NCBI GenBank assembly: GCA_948474755.1
Contig: CAOLHI010003146.1
Coordinates: 124,001 to 188,000 of the forward strand
From: Ctenosaura bakeri
Lineage: Eukaryota > Chordata > Lepidosauria > Squamata > Iguanidae
DNA: 64,000 nt
Direction: 5' to 3'
Position numbers and translations under genes: made by a program. The notes below the pieces were generated by a model, which was given only the letters and a program-made list of their open reading frames with translations, ran no database searches and was not told the DNA's origin. This document shows, piece by piece, positions 10,912 through 21,914 of the stretch (positions within the stretch are counted from its first letter, which is position 1; each line of letters begins with the position of its first letter).

Positions 10912-11086
10912 AGAGATTATTCCACTTTCAACATCCTATGGAATCCTGGGGTTTGGAGTTCAGGGAGGGGCCTTTAGAATTCTCAGCCAGAGAGCTCTTG
11001 GGCCTCAGGAAACTACAAACCCCAGAATTACACAGGATGTTGAAAGTGGAATAATAGCACTATAACAGTGTAGTGTGGAAATGGCC
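10912..11086. mobile_element. Palindromic MITE, copy C (extended centre)
   Basis: Both arms are present from GATTATTCCACTTTC inward, but the left tip (about 25 bp) is missing and replaced by a GA run. The centre is the longer variant containing GAATTCTCAGCCAGAGAGCTC, shortened here to its core CAGCCAGAGAGCTC. The same longer centre is found in copies N and T. Confidence 0.85.
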
Positions 11087-11231
11087 GGAGAGAGAGTTCC
11101 TTTAACAGTCCTCTGACAGCTTGGACATTTAAAAGGGCAATACTCTGTATGAATAGAACTGTCCAAGGTGCTGAATCTCCAGCTGCCCTGCAGTATAGAC
11201 CAGAGAAGAGCTGGGGAGGTACCACTCAGGG

Positions 11232-11387
11232 GCCATTTCCGCACTAGGCTGTTATAGCGCTATGATTCCACTTTCAACATCCTCTGGAATCCTGGGGTCT
11301 GGCCCCTCCCGAAACTGCAAACCCTAGGATTCCATAGGATGTTGCAAGTGGAATCATAGCGCTATAACAGCCTAGTGTGGAAATGAC
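11232..11387. mobile_element. Palindromic MITE, copy D (left inner arm shortened)
   Basis: It runs from GCCATTTCCGCACTAGGCTG to GCCTAGTGTGGAAATGAC, flanked by CAGGG (11227-11231) and TAGGG (11388-11392), a 4-of-5 match. Both arm tips share AGGCTGTTATAGCGC. The inner arms disagree (left CCTCTGG, right CCATAGG; left CTTTCAAC, right complement CTTGCAAC), so this copy does not show full arm matching. Confidence 0.85.
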
Positions 11388-11392
11388 TAGGG

Positions 11393-11977
11393 TCCTGAAA
11401 CTGTTTTTCCGTTACACTCCAATCACCCAACACATACTGAAGACACAAAGAAGAATGGGCATGTTTGATCAGCACTATGGCTGGTGGTATTGTTTTATGT
11501 TTTATGTCTCTCTAAGGCACATTCACTAGAACTATCCATTCAAGCTGTTCAAGGCAATACATGTGACTTAAGATTTTGCAAACACTTGCCTGAAGCTTTC
11601 TGGAGGGGCAAGGCTCATGATGCAATTAGCATTCATTTTGTTGCTTTCTTTGTCTGCCATTCAAATTACAAAGCTAGGCTCACACTACACCTGCTTCTCT
11701 TTTATGTGACATTCCCCTCCACTCCTGACTTCAGCTGCATTTTATTTACAAAATGACTGGCAAAGGAGGAACCTGAGGTAATGGTGCTTCCTCTTCATAT
11801 CCTCTGAGATTTCACAGATGAAAACTGGGACATGTGCGCAACATCAGAGTGTGGTCAAGATGGCTAAAAGCATTAATAAGGAAGAACATGCATTCTAGGA
11901 GAGGCTGCATTTGCCTGTGTCTGCTGGAAAGGGCAAGGTTCCAGCTCTTCTCTTCCTTCCTCTCTGCTGAGTTAATG
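11393..11977. other. Unassigned sequence before solo LTR
   Basis: No gene or repeat is recognised. Confidence 0.35.
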
Positions 11978-12948
11978 TGTTACCACAGTTCTGTCATGCC
12001 TGGTGATAGCACTAGATATCGCTTGATATCAAACTTATTTGGCCTTCATTTGACCTTTTTCTGCCACCCTGCTCCACGTGTTTCCAAGGGCCACTGGACA
12101 AGCATGTAAACAGGCGTGACCGATAATGGTTGGACATTCCAATCCCCACTTAGGCAGGCAGATTAATGCCTCTCTGTTGCTTCAGGGACCATTTTCTTGC
12201 AGACACACCTTGCTTAAGTGCAACTTTACACAAAGACGCACAGCCCTGAGCCGGCACTCTCTCAATGCTGAGCCATTTGCATACTGGCTACACTATTGTC
12301 ATCCAGCACTAAGCTAATCATGTAAAACCTGACCTTTTCCAGTGCTTTTGTCCGGCTCCAAATTTCCTTTGTTCTCACCGAGCATGGCATGGCCTGTAGG
12401 CACAATCCACCCTATAAAAAGTCCCCGATTTCAAGGACTGTTTGGATTGCTCCTGAATTCCATCCAGCCTTGCTGCTGCTGTATTTGGCAAGCCGTCCCC
12501 TCAGTTCCAGCAACTGAGTCCGCTCAACCCCGGAACACTCTGGACTGCTATCCTGCCTTGCTGTTGGTTTGTCCAGCGAGTCGCCCCCTCAGCGAACCGC
12601 GCTGAGCTTTCTTCTCTGCAATCCTCCGTTTTCTCCAGGACTACAGGAAAAGGTGTCGTATCGCCCATTCCCCCTGAAAACTCTTATTTCTAATTTCTAG
12701 TTAGCTGTGTGAATGTGGTGTCTTTTATGTTGTTTGTCCTTTAATAAAGCTATTATTATTTTTACTATTTTAAAACCTTGCCTGACTGCTCTTCTGACTT
12801 GACGCTGTATACATAGGGTTAAAAGATCCCAGCTAAAGTTACCCTGCCTCTTGCTAGCTTAAGAGAGTGCTCGAGTTAATTTCCCCATCTTGTGTTTTGC
12901 TTGGTTATTTGGGCGTCCCTCCCAGGACCCCCACAATACAGGGTAACA
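11978..12948 (+). mobile_element. Solo LTR, family 1, copy 1 (971 bp)
   Basis: It begins TGTTACCACAG and ends ACAGGGTAACA, giving 7-bp terminal inverted repeats with the canonical TG...CA. A TATAAAAA box near 12413 and an AATAAA signal near 12743 are in the order and spacing expected of the U3/R region. It aligns over its length with 28261-29128, 30944-31847 and 58844-59719 (for example ACAAGCATG near position 150 and the GACGCTGTATACATAGGGTT block near the end). No internal retroviral sequence lies on either side. Flanking tetranucleotides AATG/AACT do not match well, consistent with age. Confidence 0.85.
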
Positions 12949-13149
12949 AACTGACTGTAAAATACTTCTGCAATGTGAACTCTTGTTGTAGCAAGTGAAA
13001 TAAGCCAGGGACAAAGGGGGAAAGTAGGAAGAGGGGAAAGAAACTGGGAAATTTTAAAAGCTGAAAAAGTGGTATGTCAGAGGATTACCTGGGACAATTG
13101 GAAGTATTTACTTTCTGAACCCCTTGTCATTATATTTGAGAAATCTTGG
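12949..13149. other. Unassigned sequence
   Basis: A short purine-rich interval with nothing assignable. Confidence 0.35.
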
Positions 13150-13241
13150 AGAACAGGTTAGGTGTCAAAGGAGTGAAGGGCAAACATTGTCCCATCAGCC
13201 TCAACTCAATACCAGGAAAAATATTAGAACAGATTATACAG

Positions 13242-13401
13242 GAACCTTAGGCAGAAAAAATGGAATGCACAAATATAGCATGGGGGACACATGGTTGGAT
13301 AACAGTACGTGTGAAAGGGTCTTTGATATGTGTTCCTGCATGCCACAGGGTTGGACTGGATAGCCCCTGTGGTCTCTTCCAACTCTATGATTCTATGATT
13401 C
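13242..13401 (+). mobile_element. Internally deleted CR1 nested in older CR1
   Basis: It joins an RT-region segment (AGGCAGAAAAAATGGAATGC to GTACGTGTGAAAGGG) directly to the last ~70 bp of CR1 (TGTTCCTGCATGCCACAGGG to CTATGATTCT). Against 4356-5098, about 580 bp are missing at the junction near 13320-13330. Confidence 0.7.
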
Positions 13402-13586
13402 TAGGAGTCTGTTGGCAAGTATCCTGATGACAATGCGGTCATCCGTAGGAACCATCATGAAGTTATCAAGAACAAATCCTGCAAACTAATCTTCTATCTT
13501 TTTTTGATCAGGTCACTACTTTAGTAGATGGTGGGAATGCTGTGGATGTCATTTAGCTGAATTTCAGCAAAGCATTTGATAATGTT

Positions 13587-13868
13587 TTGATTAGCAAACT
13601 GATTAAATATGGAATACATGGGAACACTGTCAGATGGATTCATAACTGGTTGGAAAACCATGCTCAAAGAATTGTCATCAATGGCTGTACCTCTAATTGG
13701 AAAGAGGCCTCGAGTGGAGTGCCTCAGGGTTCTATCCTAGGGCTGTTACCCTTCAACATTTTTATCAGTGACTTAGATAATGAGGTAGAGGGAATATTTA
13801 TCAAGTTTTCACATAACACAAAACTGAGAGGGGTGGCTAATATGTTGGAAGACAGGATAACTAGATAA
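13587..13868 (+). pseudogene. CR1 RT fragment
   Basis: The 93-codon frame gives WIHNWLENHAQRIVINGCTS, SSGVPQGSILGLLPFNIFIS and DLDNEVEGIFIKFSHNTKLR. SGVPQGSILGLLPFNIFI is the RT motif preceding the catalytic site. The catalytic FADD has become FSHN, so it is dead. Further frames of the same ORF continue at 14023-14256 and 14222-14413. Confidence 0.85.
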
Positions 13869-14641
13869 ACTAGAAAACTGGGTAGAAATTAATAAAATGA
13901 AATTCAATAGAGACAAACATAGTGTTCTACATTTAGGCCACAGGTATAGGATGGGAAATACTTAACTCAGCAGTACTACAAGTGAAAAGGACTTTGGGAT
14001 TATTGTTGATGGTAAGTTAAATGTGATCCAGAAGTCTGATGCTGCAGCAAAAAAAGCAAATACTATGTTAGCCTGCATTAATAGAAGCATAGTTTCTGAA
14101 CTGAGGTATGTAATATTCCCACTATATTATGCAGTGGTCAGGCCTCCAGAGTACTGTGTTCAGTTCTGGGCACCTTGTTTTAAGAATGATATAGACAAGT
14201 TGGGGCAGGAGCAAATCAATTATGATGATGAAAGGTATGAACAACAAAACGTATGAGAAGAAGTTGAAGGAGATGGGCGTGTTCAGCTTGGTGAAGAGAA
14301 GACTGAGGGGTAATAAGATGGAACTCTTCAAATGCCTCAGGGACTGTCACAGAGAGAAGGGACCAGGCCTGTTCTCTGCTTCCCCAGAGGGTAGGACCAA
14401 TCTAACAGTTTGAAGTTAGAGGAGAATAGATTTCAATTGAACATAAGAAGGAACTTCTTGATAGCAAGAAGGGTTTGGCAATAAAATTAATTGCCTAGAG
14501 AGGTGATGGGTTTCCTTCTCTGGATGTCTTCAAAAAGAGGCTGGACAGCTACCTTCTGGGGTTGTTTTAGCTGGGTTCCTGCATTGAGCAGAGGATTGGA
14601 CTAGATGGCCCCTTCCGACTCTATTATCCTATAAATTTATG

Positions 14642-15840
14642 ACTCCATAATTCTTGGTGCTCATCTTCCACCACTTCAATATGCACCTCTGGGGACTGTG
14701 CCTTACTGAGTGGAAAACAACAAATGCCACTAGCGAAAACACATACCAAAGATGCTAGTCCTCACTGTTTCTGTTTGTGCATTGACAGAAGGCGGTGGGA
14801 GGGGAGGGGAGAGAATTAAGCTGTAATCAAGTAGCAACAGAATCAATTAATCCTTGGTCAAAAGAATGTCAGAGTAAAGCTGAATGTTTGGTCAAAATTC
14901 TCAACTGGAAAACCAGTGTGGTTCCCCACTCTTCTTTCTCCTTTAGTTAATATGATGGCCAGGATGGTTTCCATAAAGTGCATCTTTGACTGGAAAGACA
15001 TCAAAGCAAAAAGTCTCCAAAGGGGAGGGTCAAAGGAGCTAATGTATATTATGCCCCCCGCTTTCCTCCCTACCCTTTTCTGAGTAAAATAATTAGTAGT
15101 GGTTTAAGAAGCTCCTGATCTTTTTTATTGGCACAATAATTATATAAAATATATCTGGAAGACTATTTACAAACTTCCCCATAACCATCAATCATGGCCT
15201 TTCAGAAGGAAAAGGAGGGAGTTAGCTAACCTCAAGAAACTGCTAATGCAACAAAGCTATTTAATGTTTGAGTTGTGGGGGGTGGGAGGAGAGTGAAGAG
15301 TCTTTTTCCCTCCCCTTACATCCATTACTATGTAATTCATAATAACATCAATAATTAAATATAAATTGGATTTAATATTTTATGCTGGCGACATGCAATT
15401 TACACTCTACCCGAGAATTCAAAAGGTCATGTCTGAAAATAAATGAGTGCTCTCTCTGTGGTTGTATAGGTGCTCACTCTGGGCCAAATTAGACATAATT
15501 GTTAAAAAAAAAAGTAGCCCTAGGGAGGGGCATTTGGATTATGGCTGCAGGGCTAGGGGAAGAATTAACTATCCTTCCTGCACTGCTTTCTCAGTTTAAA
15601 TCTGTTGCACAAACCTGCTGTGATTTTTCAAAAGAGGAGAGCCAGGTACAAATCATACACTCTTCCCCGTATTTAACTGATAAAATTTAATACTTAGTCC
15701 CTCATTTCAGTTCAAACTTAGAGTAGTTTGCAATTACAATGTAAAACAATTCTAATACTACAGCTAAGGCACCAAAGCTGCTACACAGGGTGGGTCGGCA
15801 TCACTGATATTAACAAGCCTAGAAGCAGACTAAAAGATTA
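14642..15840. other. Unassigned sequence
   Basis: No repeat or gene is recognised. There is a G-rich stretch near 14790-14810 and an AT-rich stretch near 15345-15390. Confidence 0.4.
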
Positions 15841-16526
15841 CAGTTGGCCCGCCACAATTGCTCAGGTTAGGGGTGCAGGACGCCCACAAAAGTGGAAAAA
15901 CTTCATATGTCAAAATGTCTGTGTTTGTCTGTGGGAAGGGGGCCGAGGCATGGTGGGGAGAGTGGCACCTAGGATCCAAACCAGGCCAGGGAAAAGGAAA
16001 GGGAGTAGGTTAGCATGATGGCCCTACACTTCCTTTCCTTTGCCCGTTTCCTTTCTTGAGTGTGTGTGGGGCACTGAGAACATTTCTGCATGATACTCTT
16101 ATAGTGCGATGATTCCACTTTCAACCTCCTATGGAATCCTGGGGTTTGCCGTTCCGGGAGGGGCCGAAATGCAAACCCCAGGATTCCATAGGAGGTTGAA
16201 AGTGGAATCATCATACTATAAGAGTGTTGTGCGGAAATGGCCTGAGAGTGGGTTTGTGGTGCTGAGAAACTGGGCTGTGAGCTGTCCTTAGCTGGTCAGG
16301 CAGCGACTGGTGGAGGAAGAAGAGGAGTAGAAGTGAGTTTTTAAAGGGCTGCATGGCCAGATCAGAGTCCCCAAGAGGTAAGGTCCCCTGGCAAAGAAGC
16401 ACTTGAGGTAGTGGGGCAGAAGTTGGAGAGACTCACAAATAATTAAATACATGAGTGCCACAAGTGTGGCAGGCCGAATTCATGAGTGCCACAAATTCAT
16501 GCCACAAGTGTGGCAGGCCGAATCTA
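15841..16526 (+). mobile_element. Tigger/pogo-like DNA transposon, copy 2, with MITE insertion
   Basis: The left end is CAGTTGGCCC following TA. The right end is a degraded CAAGTGTGGCAGGCCGAATC and has been tandemly duplicated: the GTGCCACAAGTGTGGCAGGC block appears at 16455-16478 and again in part at 16481-16521. The interior matches 643-1153 except for palindromic copy E at 16080-16242. An A-run of 15 follows at about 16530. No transposase frame is present. Confidence 0.7.
16080..16242. mobile_element. Palindromic MITE, copy E
   Basis: It is flanked by TGAGA at 16075-16079 and 16243-16247 (exact 5 bp; CTGAGA on both sides if 6 are counted). Both arms carry two unusual variants: CAACCTCC instead of CAACATCC, and ACTCTTATAG near the tips. 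The Tigger-like copy at 643-1153 has the unoccupied site (CATTGAGAGAGGGTTTG near 894-910). Confidence 0.92.
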
Positions 16527-16891
16527 CTTAAAAAAAAAAAAAAAGGTCTGGATAACTGAAAGTTATCTGTTTGCTTCCTGGACAAAAAACCTCAGGTGAG
16601 CAGGAGAGTGTTGCAAAGGCTGGGCATGACTGTTAAGAAGGCCCTTTCCATTGGGGCCACTTGCCTCATCTGAGGTGGTGGGAGTACCAAGAGAAGGGGC
16701 TCAGGTCAGAGCTGGTTCTGGGTGTGAACCCCAGGTTAGGACAGTAGTCTCGTTAGGCCCAAGTGCCAACTGCTTGCCATTATAATAACCCACAAGGTTC
16801 CACTGTAGTTTTGTTCTGCGGCTTGGGTGGCCATTTAACACCTTTCAAAACAGGAGCATGAAGACTCCTGTCATTTAAATTAAGAGAGTCA

Positions 16892-17122
16892 GCATGGCAT
16901 AGTGGTTTGAGTGTTGGAGCATGATTCTAGAGACCAGGGTTCAAATTCCCACTTGGCCATGGAAACCCACTGGGTGACTTTGGGCACGTCACACTCTCCC
17001 AGCTTCAGGCAAAGGCAAGGGCAAAGGCAAACCCCCTCGGAACAAATCTTTCCAAGGAAAGTGATAGGTTCACTTTAGGATCACCATAGGTTGGAAACAA
17101 CTTGAAGGCACACAACAACAAA
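16892..17122 (+). mobile_element. tRNA-derived SINE, near full length
   Basis: The head GTCAGCATGGCATAGTGGTT and GACCAGGGTTCAAATTCC carry A-box and B-box-like Pol III promoter segments derived from a tRNA. The body has CCCACTGGGTGACTTTGGGC and GGCAAAGGCAAACC, and the tail ACTTGAAGGCACACAACAAC ends in CAA repeats. It is a SINE and not a tRNA gene: no cloverleaf anticodon arm or acceptor stem is maintained. Confidence 0.85.
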
Positions 17123-17299
17123 TCATATACACTGGGTTACAATACATCTCACCATAGCGGAGTGGGCTGTGATGAAGTGAATTGTGTGCCTTCTCAGTTT
17201 GCTGTTCATCTGCTGACGTTTAATAGGCAACTTCAAGTTTCCTCTTTTTCTTTATCTTTAAATCAAACTGGTGAACAGTACTTGGCTCCTCCAGTGGTT

Positions 17300-18367
17300 C
17301 CTCTTCAGCCCGGAGAAAAGTGACTAGTGTGGTGTAACATGTTTCTGTCCTGGGTCCAGTGCTATTCAATATCCTTATGGTTGAAGGAATAGAGGGTGTT
17401 CTTGGAATTATAGAATTGTAAGTTGGAAGAGACCACAAGGGCCATCGGGTCCAACCCCCTGCCATGCAGGTATACATCATCAAGGCAAATTTGCAGATGG
17501 CACCAAATTAGGAGTGGTAGCAAACACTCCGGAGGGTAGGATCAGAATTCAAAATGACCTTAACAGATTAGATTGCTGGGCAAGACTAACAAGATGAATT
17601 TGAACAGGGAGAAATGTAAGTTACTACACTTGGGCAGAAGAAATGAAATGCACAGATGTAAGATGCGTGACAACTGGCTTGACCACAGTATGTGTGAAAG
17701 ACATCTAGGAGTCTTCGTAGACAACAGGCTGAATGTGAGTCAGTGGCATGATGCGGCAGCTAAAAAAGCCAATGCAATTCTGGGCTACATCAATAGGAGG
17801 ATAGTGTCTAGGACAAGGGAAGTGATAGTATGAGTCTATTTTGCTTTAGTCAGACCCCACCTGGAATTTTGTGTTCAGTTCTAGGCACCACAGTTGAGGA
17901 AGGATATTGACAAGCTAGAACACGTCCAGAAGAGGGCGACCAAAATAGTAGAAGGAAACCATGCCCTATGATGAGAGTTTAGGGACCTGGGCATATTTAG
18001 CCTGGAGAAGAGAAGGTTAACAGGTGACATGATAATTATCTTTAAATATTTGAAGGAATGTCATATGGGAGATGGAGAGATGGAGCAAGACTATTTTCTG
18101 CTGCTCCAGAGACTAGGACAGCTTCAAACCTCAGGAAAAAAAGATTCCATCTAAACATCAGGAAGAGCTTCCTGATGGTAATAGCAGTGTGACTGTGGAA
18201 TACACTGCCTTGGAGTGTGGTGGAGTTTCGTTCTTTGGAGGTTTTTAAACAGAGGCTGGATGGCCATCAGTTGGGAATGCTTTGATGGTGTATTCCTGCA
18301 TGGCAGAATGGGGTTGAACTTGATGGCCCTTGTGGGTTCTCCAAGCTCTGTGATTCTATGATTCTAC
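17300..18367 (+). mobile_element. CR1 LINE, plus strand, 5'-truncated
   Basis: Visible pieces run from the SGVPQG-equivalent region (GAGAAAAGTGACTAGTGTGG) through the RT catalytic region (AATTTGCAGATGGCACCAAA, giving FADG where FADD is expected) and ORF2 C-terminus (frame 17573-17833: [40 protein letters not shown]) to the 3' end with TGATTCTATGATTCTA. It is interrupted by a short minus-strand CR1 fragment near 17402-17480. Confidence 0.82.
17402..17480 (-). mobile_element. CR1 3'-end fragment nested in CR1
   Basis: The complement of a CR1 3' end (ATTATAGAATTGTAAGTTGG, then GGTCCAACCCCCTGCCATGC) interrupts the host CR1 between the EGMLIK-equivalent and FADG-equivalent codons. This is a second case of CR1 inserted into CR1 in the window. 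Confidence 0.8.
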
Positions 18368-18395
18368 TTTGAATAGAGGATGCCTTTACAGAGTG

Positions 18396-18545
18396 TGTGT
18401 TTGTATGTACCTTCAAGTTGCCTGTCCACCTACAGTGACCCCATAAATGTCATAGGCATGAAATACTCAGAGGTGGTTTTGACAGTTCCTTCCTCTGAAA
18501 TATATCCTGCAGCCCCTGGTATTTGTTGGCAGTCACAGAGAGTGC
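18396..18545 (-). mobile_element. tRNA-derived SINE fragment, minus strand
   Basis: TGTACCTTCAAGTTGCCTGT followed by CCTACAGTGACCCCATAAAT and a GAGGTGGTTTTGACAGTTCC body correspond to the complement of the SINE tail and body. It is old and lacks the head. Confidence 0.6.
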
Positions 18546-18886
18546 TGTAAAGTAGGATGTGTGTCCACCCTAAATGCAGCTGTAGGCAGTTTTAAATTAT
18601 GATTTCCTGGCCACCCTCTATAACTTCCGTTAGAAGATGCCAAGATTCTAGCTGGCAACCTTTGGTTCTATTGTGCAGCTGTCCTGAGTGTCTGATAAGC
18701 CAATGACCTGCATGTTGCTGCATCTGTCCAGGCTATTTAGCATCCTAAACCCATGGAAAGCTCCCAGCTGTTGAGGTCAGGCTTTGATTCACCCAGATGG
18801 AAAGAAGTAAAGGAAGATTTCAACTTTTTCCAGTAAAACCTTGCTGAAGCACCAGGGTTTGTTATGGGGATACTGAGAAGGATGGG
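18546..18886. other. Unassigned sequence
   Basis: No gene or repeat is recognised. Confidence 0.35.
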
Positions 18887-18959
18887 CTTTGTCAGCAGCT
18901 GTCTGAGGGGCAGACAGCCAGAGCAACAGGCGTCCGGCCAGAGAGTTGCATAGGGACAG

Positions 18960-19175
18960 GAGGCTGTCACGTAGGGAGGGAGGGCGATGGGAGTGATTTG
19001 CTCAGGTGGCAATGTTTTTGGGGCATCCCGGCCCATAGCCACGCCCCACGTACCCTTGCCACATCCCACATGCCCTGGCACGCCCCCACGCACCACAGTC
19101 ATGCCCCCACGCACTGCAGCCACACACACACCCCACCGCAGCCACGCCCCTTCTGCCATAGCCCCCCCCCACTCC
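18960..19175 (+). repeat. C-rich degenerate minisatellite-like repeat, copy 1
   Basis: From GGTGGCAATGTTTTTGGGG onward the sequence consists of imperfect ~20-22 bp units of the type GCAGTCATGCCCCCACGCAC. A second copy with the same lead-in is at 41400-41610. The long overlapping proline/histidine-rich frames here result from the repeated units and are not genes. Confidence 0.65.
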
Positions 19176-20052
19176 AAGCTTGGCCACTGCAGCCAGACTG
19201 GGAAGGGTCACCACTCCTTCTGTCCTGCTGCCTCAATTAACCTTATGGCCCTGTTAAGCAGTCAGGCCTTTCTGAGCTCTTGTATATTTCAGTAATCAAG
19301 TCTTGACTTTTGGCTTCTACCTTGACCTTGTTTCTTGCTTTGTCTTTTGGTTCTGACTTCAAATCTGTTTCTCAAATGTTCCTCCTACTTTGTTGTCTTT
19401 TGGTCCTGACTTCTTCTGGCTTACTCCTTGCTCTTGCTTCCTAGTTTGTATTTTAATTTTGACTCTCTCTTTGGGCTACTGGCTTTGTCCCACAGCTTCT
19501 GGTTTCTGGTTCACCTTGACTGCCACCCATTGCCTAGCCCTGAGAACTACTTAATAGCGTGACCAGGTCTTTGCTGGCTCTTTCGTGGCCTGATCTCAAC
19601 TGGGCTTATGGGAGTATGGACACATGGGAATGGATGCATGACAATGGAAGATATTTAAAAATCTTTAAAATGGCTCTTAGAAATGGAGGTCCAAGCTATA
19701 TGGGAATGTGAAAATTCCTCACAGGTTAAATAATAGCTTTCAATATGTTTATGTGTGATTCCCAAACATTTAAGGGGATGACACAGGAGAGGAGAAATAG
19801 CTTCAACACACATTTGCATCCATAAACCAAATTATACCTCATTTACATGATGTAAAAATATTTCGAGTTTCCCCAAACGTAACAAGAAAACATTAAGACT
19901 GGAATCCTATTCGTGTACTGCACTAGCTAATGGTGCCTTATGATAGTGGTTGGCTTTTTTTCCAGGGTTGTACATTGGCAGCTGGGAAAGACATACAGAG
20001 TTGTCAGCTTCATCACTGAGAGGGGAATGCTGCCAGCTTCAAGCAGACTTTG
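19176..20052. other. Unassigned, pyrimidine-rich segment
   Basis: Between about 19290 and 19520 the phrase TTGTCTTTTGGT-C-TGACTTC occurs twice with one change (near 19350 and 19391), embedded in T/C-rich sequence. No protein or named repeat is recognised. Confidence 0.4.
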
Positions 20053-20481
20053 ATCCTTTTCGCACCTTACCTGGTGCCACTGGCATTGCACAGGGATTGC
20101 GTGAGATGCCTCCTCCAGGAGGGAAGTGCATCCCCTGCGCTTCCTTCTGCACCACCTCTGTGCTGGATGGAAGGAAGCATGATAACTCCACTCCTTCCTT
20201 CTGCAGTGCAGCCGGGTACTTTCCCAGGCTGTGCTGGAGGAGAAAGCATGGCCATCGTGCTTCCTGACATTCCTCATGCCAGGTAAGTGTGGGACAGACA
20301 CGGGAGGAATGTGCAATCGCGCATCATTTTCGGGAAAAACCTGAAAATGATATACTGTGCAATTGCCACAGAATCGCTACGGGAGCGACACTCAATTGCG
20401 AGAATGTTGTGCAGAACTGTCCTCGTGATTCTGCGTCACTCCCATGGCCATTTCGTGTTCAAAGTCGCATGCAAAAAGGGC
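20053..20481 (+). mobile_element. GC-rich multi-hairpin DNA element, copy 1
   Basis: The termini are ATCCTTTTCGCACCTTACC and a right-hand complement ending GCATGCAAAAAGGGC. The flanks CTTTG (20048-20052) and CCTTG (20482-20486) match at 4 of 5 bases. Inside are the family blocks CTTCCTTCTGCAGTGCAGCC, TTTCCCAGGCTGTGCTGG and GCAATCGCGCATCATTTTCG with its nearby complement CTGAAAATGATATACTGTGC. It aligns with 33474-33889 and, inverted, with 50647-51069 and 52748-53176. No coding potential is seen. Confidence 0.8.
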
Positions 20482-20486
20482 CCTTG

Positions 20487-21292
20487 TCTCCATTGCCAAC
20501 CTCTGGTAGGGAGGGTTCCTTGGATCTGAGGGCCTGGAGCTGTCAGCCTTCCCTTCCTGCCAATAACAATTGTTAGGTTTGAAATTTGGGTCTCTACAAT
20601 TTGCTGTAGAATTGATGTATTAATTGGCATTTTAGACAATTGTAGCTCATCAAATGACCTTGGTCTTTCACTTGTTTGTTCTGCTTGGCTCCTGTTTATA
20701 GTTAACATGTACCCAAACAAAATGCTGTATTGTGTCACTGATCGGAAATGATCCTGTGGGAATTTCACTGTACAAGCTGTACAATTTCACATTTCACTGT
20801 ACAAGTGGTGATGCACTGTACAAGGCTGATGCATGATTTTCTCCTGAGGCAAGCATAAAAAATGATATAAGAAGGGAAGCATGGATGAATAAACTATCCT
20901 TCTGGGGTCATCACTGTTGGTGATTGCTAGAGGGATCCTTTGGCCAAAGCTATGTGTCTTTCTTGTCAATTTGACATTTTGGTCCATCCTTTTTTCCCCC
21001 TACCTTCCTACCTTTTGTTTGGGGGTTCATATCAGCTCCATGTTTCACTGGGGATATGGTGGGGATGGGATTAATTTATCCACCCTAACACAACGATTAC
21101 CTACTTTTTCTCTGCCTTATCCATTAGGCACTTTCGGCACAGTGCCTATGATTACAAAAATTTTAGGGCCTATGAAAACATCCCTAGTGGTATGTCGAGG
21201 TGAGGTGGGGACTCAAATACAAGAGTGCCTGGAGCCTATGAAAACCTTAATGTGCCCCTGTTGGTATAGTCCTTTCTTTCCTTTTCTGTCCT
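20487..21292. other. Unassigned sequence
   Basis: No gene is recognised. A short duplication, CATTTCACTGTACAAG-like, is present near 20763-20805. Confidence 0.35.
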
Positions 21293-21295
21293 ACC

Positions 21296-21482
21296 AGAGT
21301 GGTGTAGTGATTTGAGTGTTGGACTGCAGCTCTGGAGATCAGGGTTCAGTTTCCCGCTCAGCCATGAAAACCCATCGGGTGACTTTGGGCTCATCACACA
21401 CTCTCAGTCTCAGAAAACCCTGAGATAGGTTCACCTTAGCAGTCCCATAATCAGAAATGACTAGAAGAAACAGAACAACAAC
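21296..21482 (+). mobile_element. tRNA-derived SINE
   Basis: The head GAGTGGTGTAGTGATTTGAG and GATCAGGGTTCAGTTTCC is followed by CCCATCGGGTGACTTTGGGC. The middle segment with GGCAAACC is deleted. The tail is a worn GAAATGACTAGAAGAAACAG with CAACAAC. Confidence 0.8.
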
Positions 21483-21584
21483 TCTCTCTACCACTGCCAG
21501 TGCCTACACTGATATAATTACCCCACAGAATCTCAACCTAAACAAGTGCCAAACCTAACTTTATGAAATAAGAAGTTTTCATGC

Positions 21585-21730
21585 GATTGACGAGGGTGGG
21601 GAATGTGTGACCCTCCATAACGTGCTGGACCACACCTCTCATCATCTCACAAGAAGAACCAATAGTGAGGGATGATTGCAGTTGTAATCTGATGACTTAG
21701 CGTGGGCTAAATGTTCCCCCACCTCTGTGG
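21585..21730. repeat. Short inverted-repeat element, copy 1
   Basis: GGGTGGGGAATGTGTGACCC at the left and a right end AAATGTTCCCCCACCTCTG are approximately inverted. The middle contains GCTGGACCACACCTCTCATC. This matches a type of small repeat common in squamate DNA whose inner part also occurs at 54885-54972. The class is unsure. Confidence 0.5.
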
Positions 21731-21914
21731 CAGGTGATGCCAAGAGAAAAATGCTCTGGAAGCATTTGATCTCCAAAGTTCTAACATGTATTGATCTCCA
21801 AAGTTCTAACATGTATTTTGGCTCAATACCTAAGAAGGTGCCCCTTAAAAAAGAAAAGAAAAGAGGGAGAGAGAGAGAGAGAGGGAATGTCCTCTAATTT
21901 ACTGGGAAATACAG

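Larger units (their letters stand above)
13150..14641 (+). mobile_element. Older CR1 LINE, plus strand, with nested CR1 fragment
   Basis: RT-domain remnants start near 13190 ([14 protein letters not shown]), are interrupted by a short CR1 at 13242-13401, and resume with a region equivalent to LDEGNAVDV...LSFSKAFD near 13510-13590. The 3' end (GGACTAGATGGCCCCTTCCG, CTATTATCCTATAAATTTAT) is CR1-like but lacks the CTATGATTCT unit of the young copies, so this is a different and older subfamily. Confidence 0.8.

Noticed and set aside
16892..17122. tRNA genes within the SINE heads
   Set aside because: Only A-box and B-box-like segments are retained; no intact cloverleaf with acceptor stem and anticodon is visible in any copy.
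18987..19295. Proline/histidine-rich overlapping frames as a protein gene
   Set aside because: They arise from degenerate C-rich tandem units open in several frames on both strands.
20053..20481. GC-rich blocks as a CpG-island promoter with splice donors (AGGTAAGTG near 20279)
   Set aside because: The same GGTAAG words recur in the other copies of this GC-rich element, so they belong to the repeat rather than to a gene.
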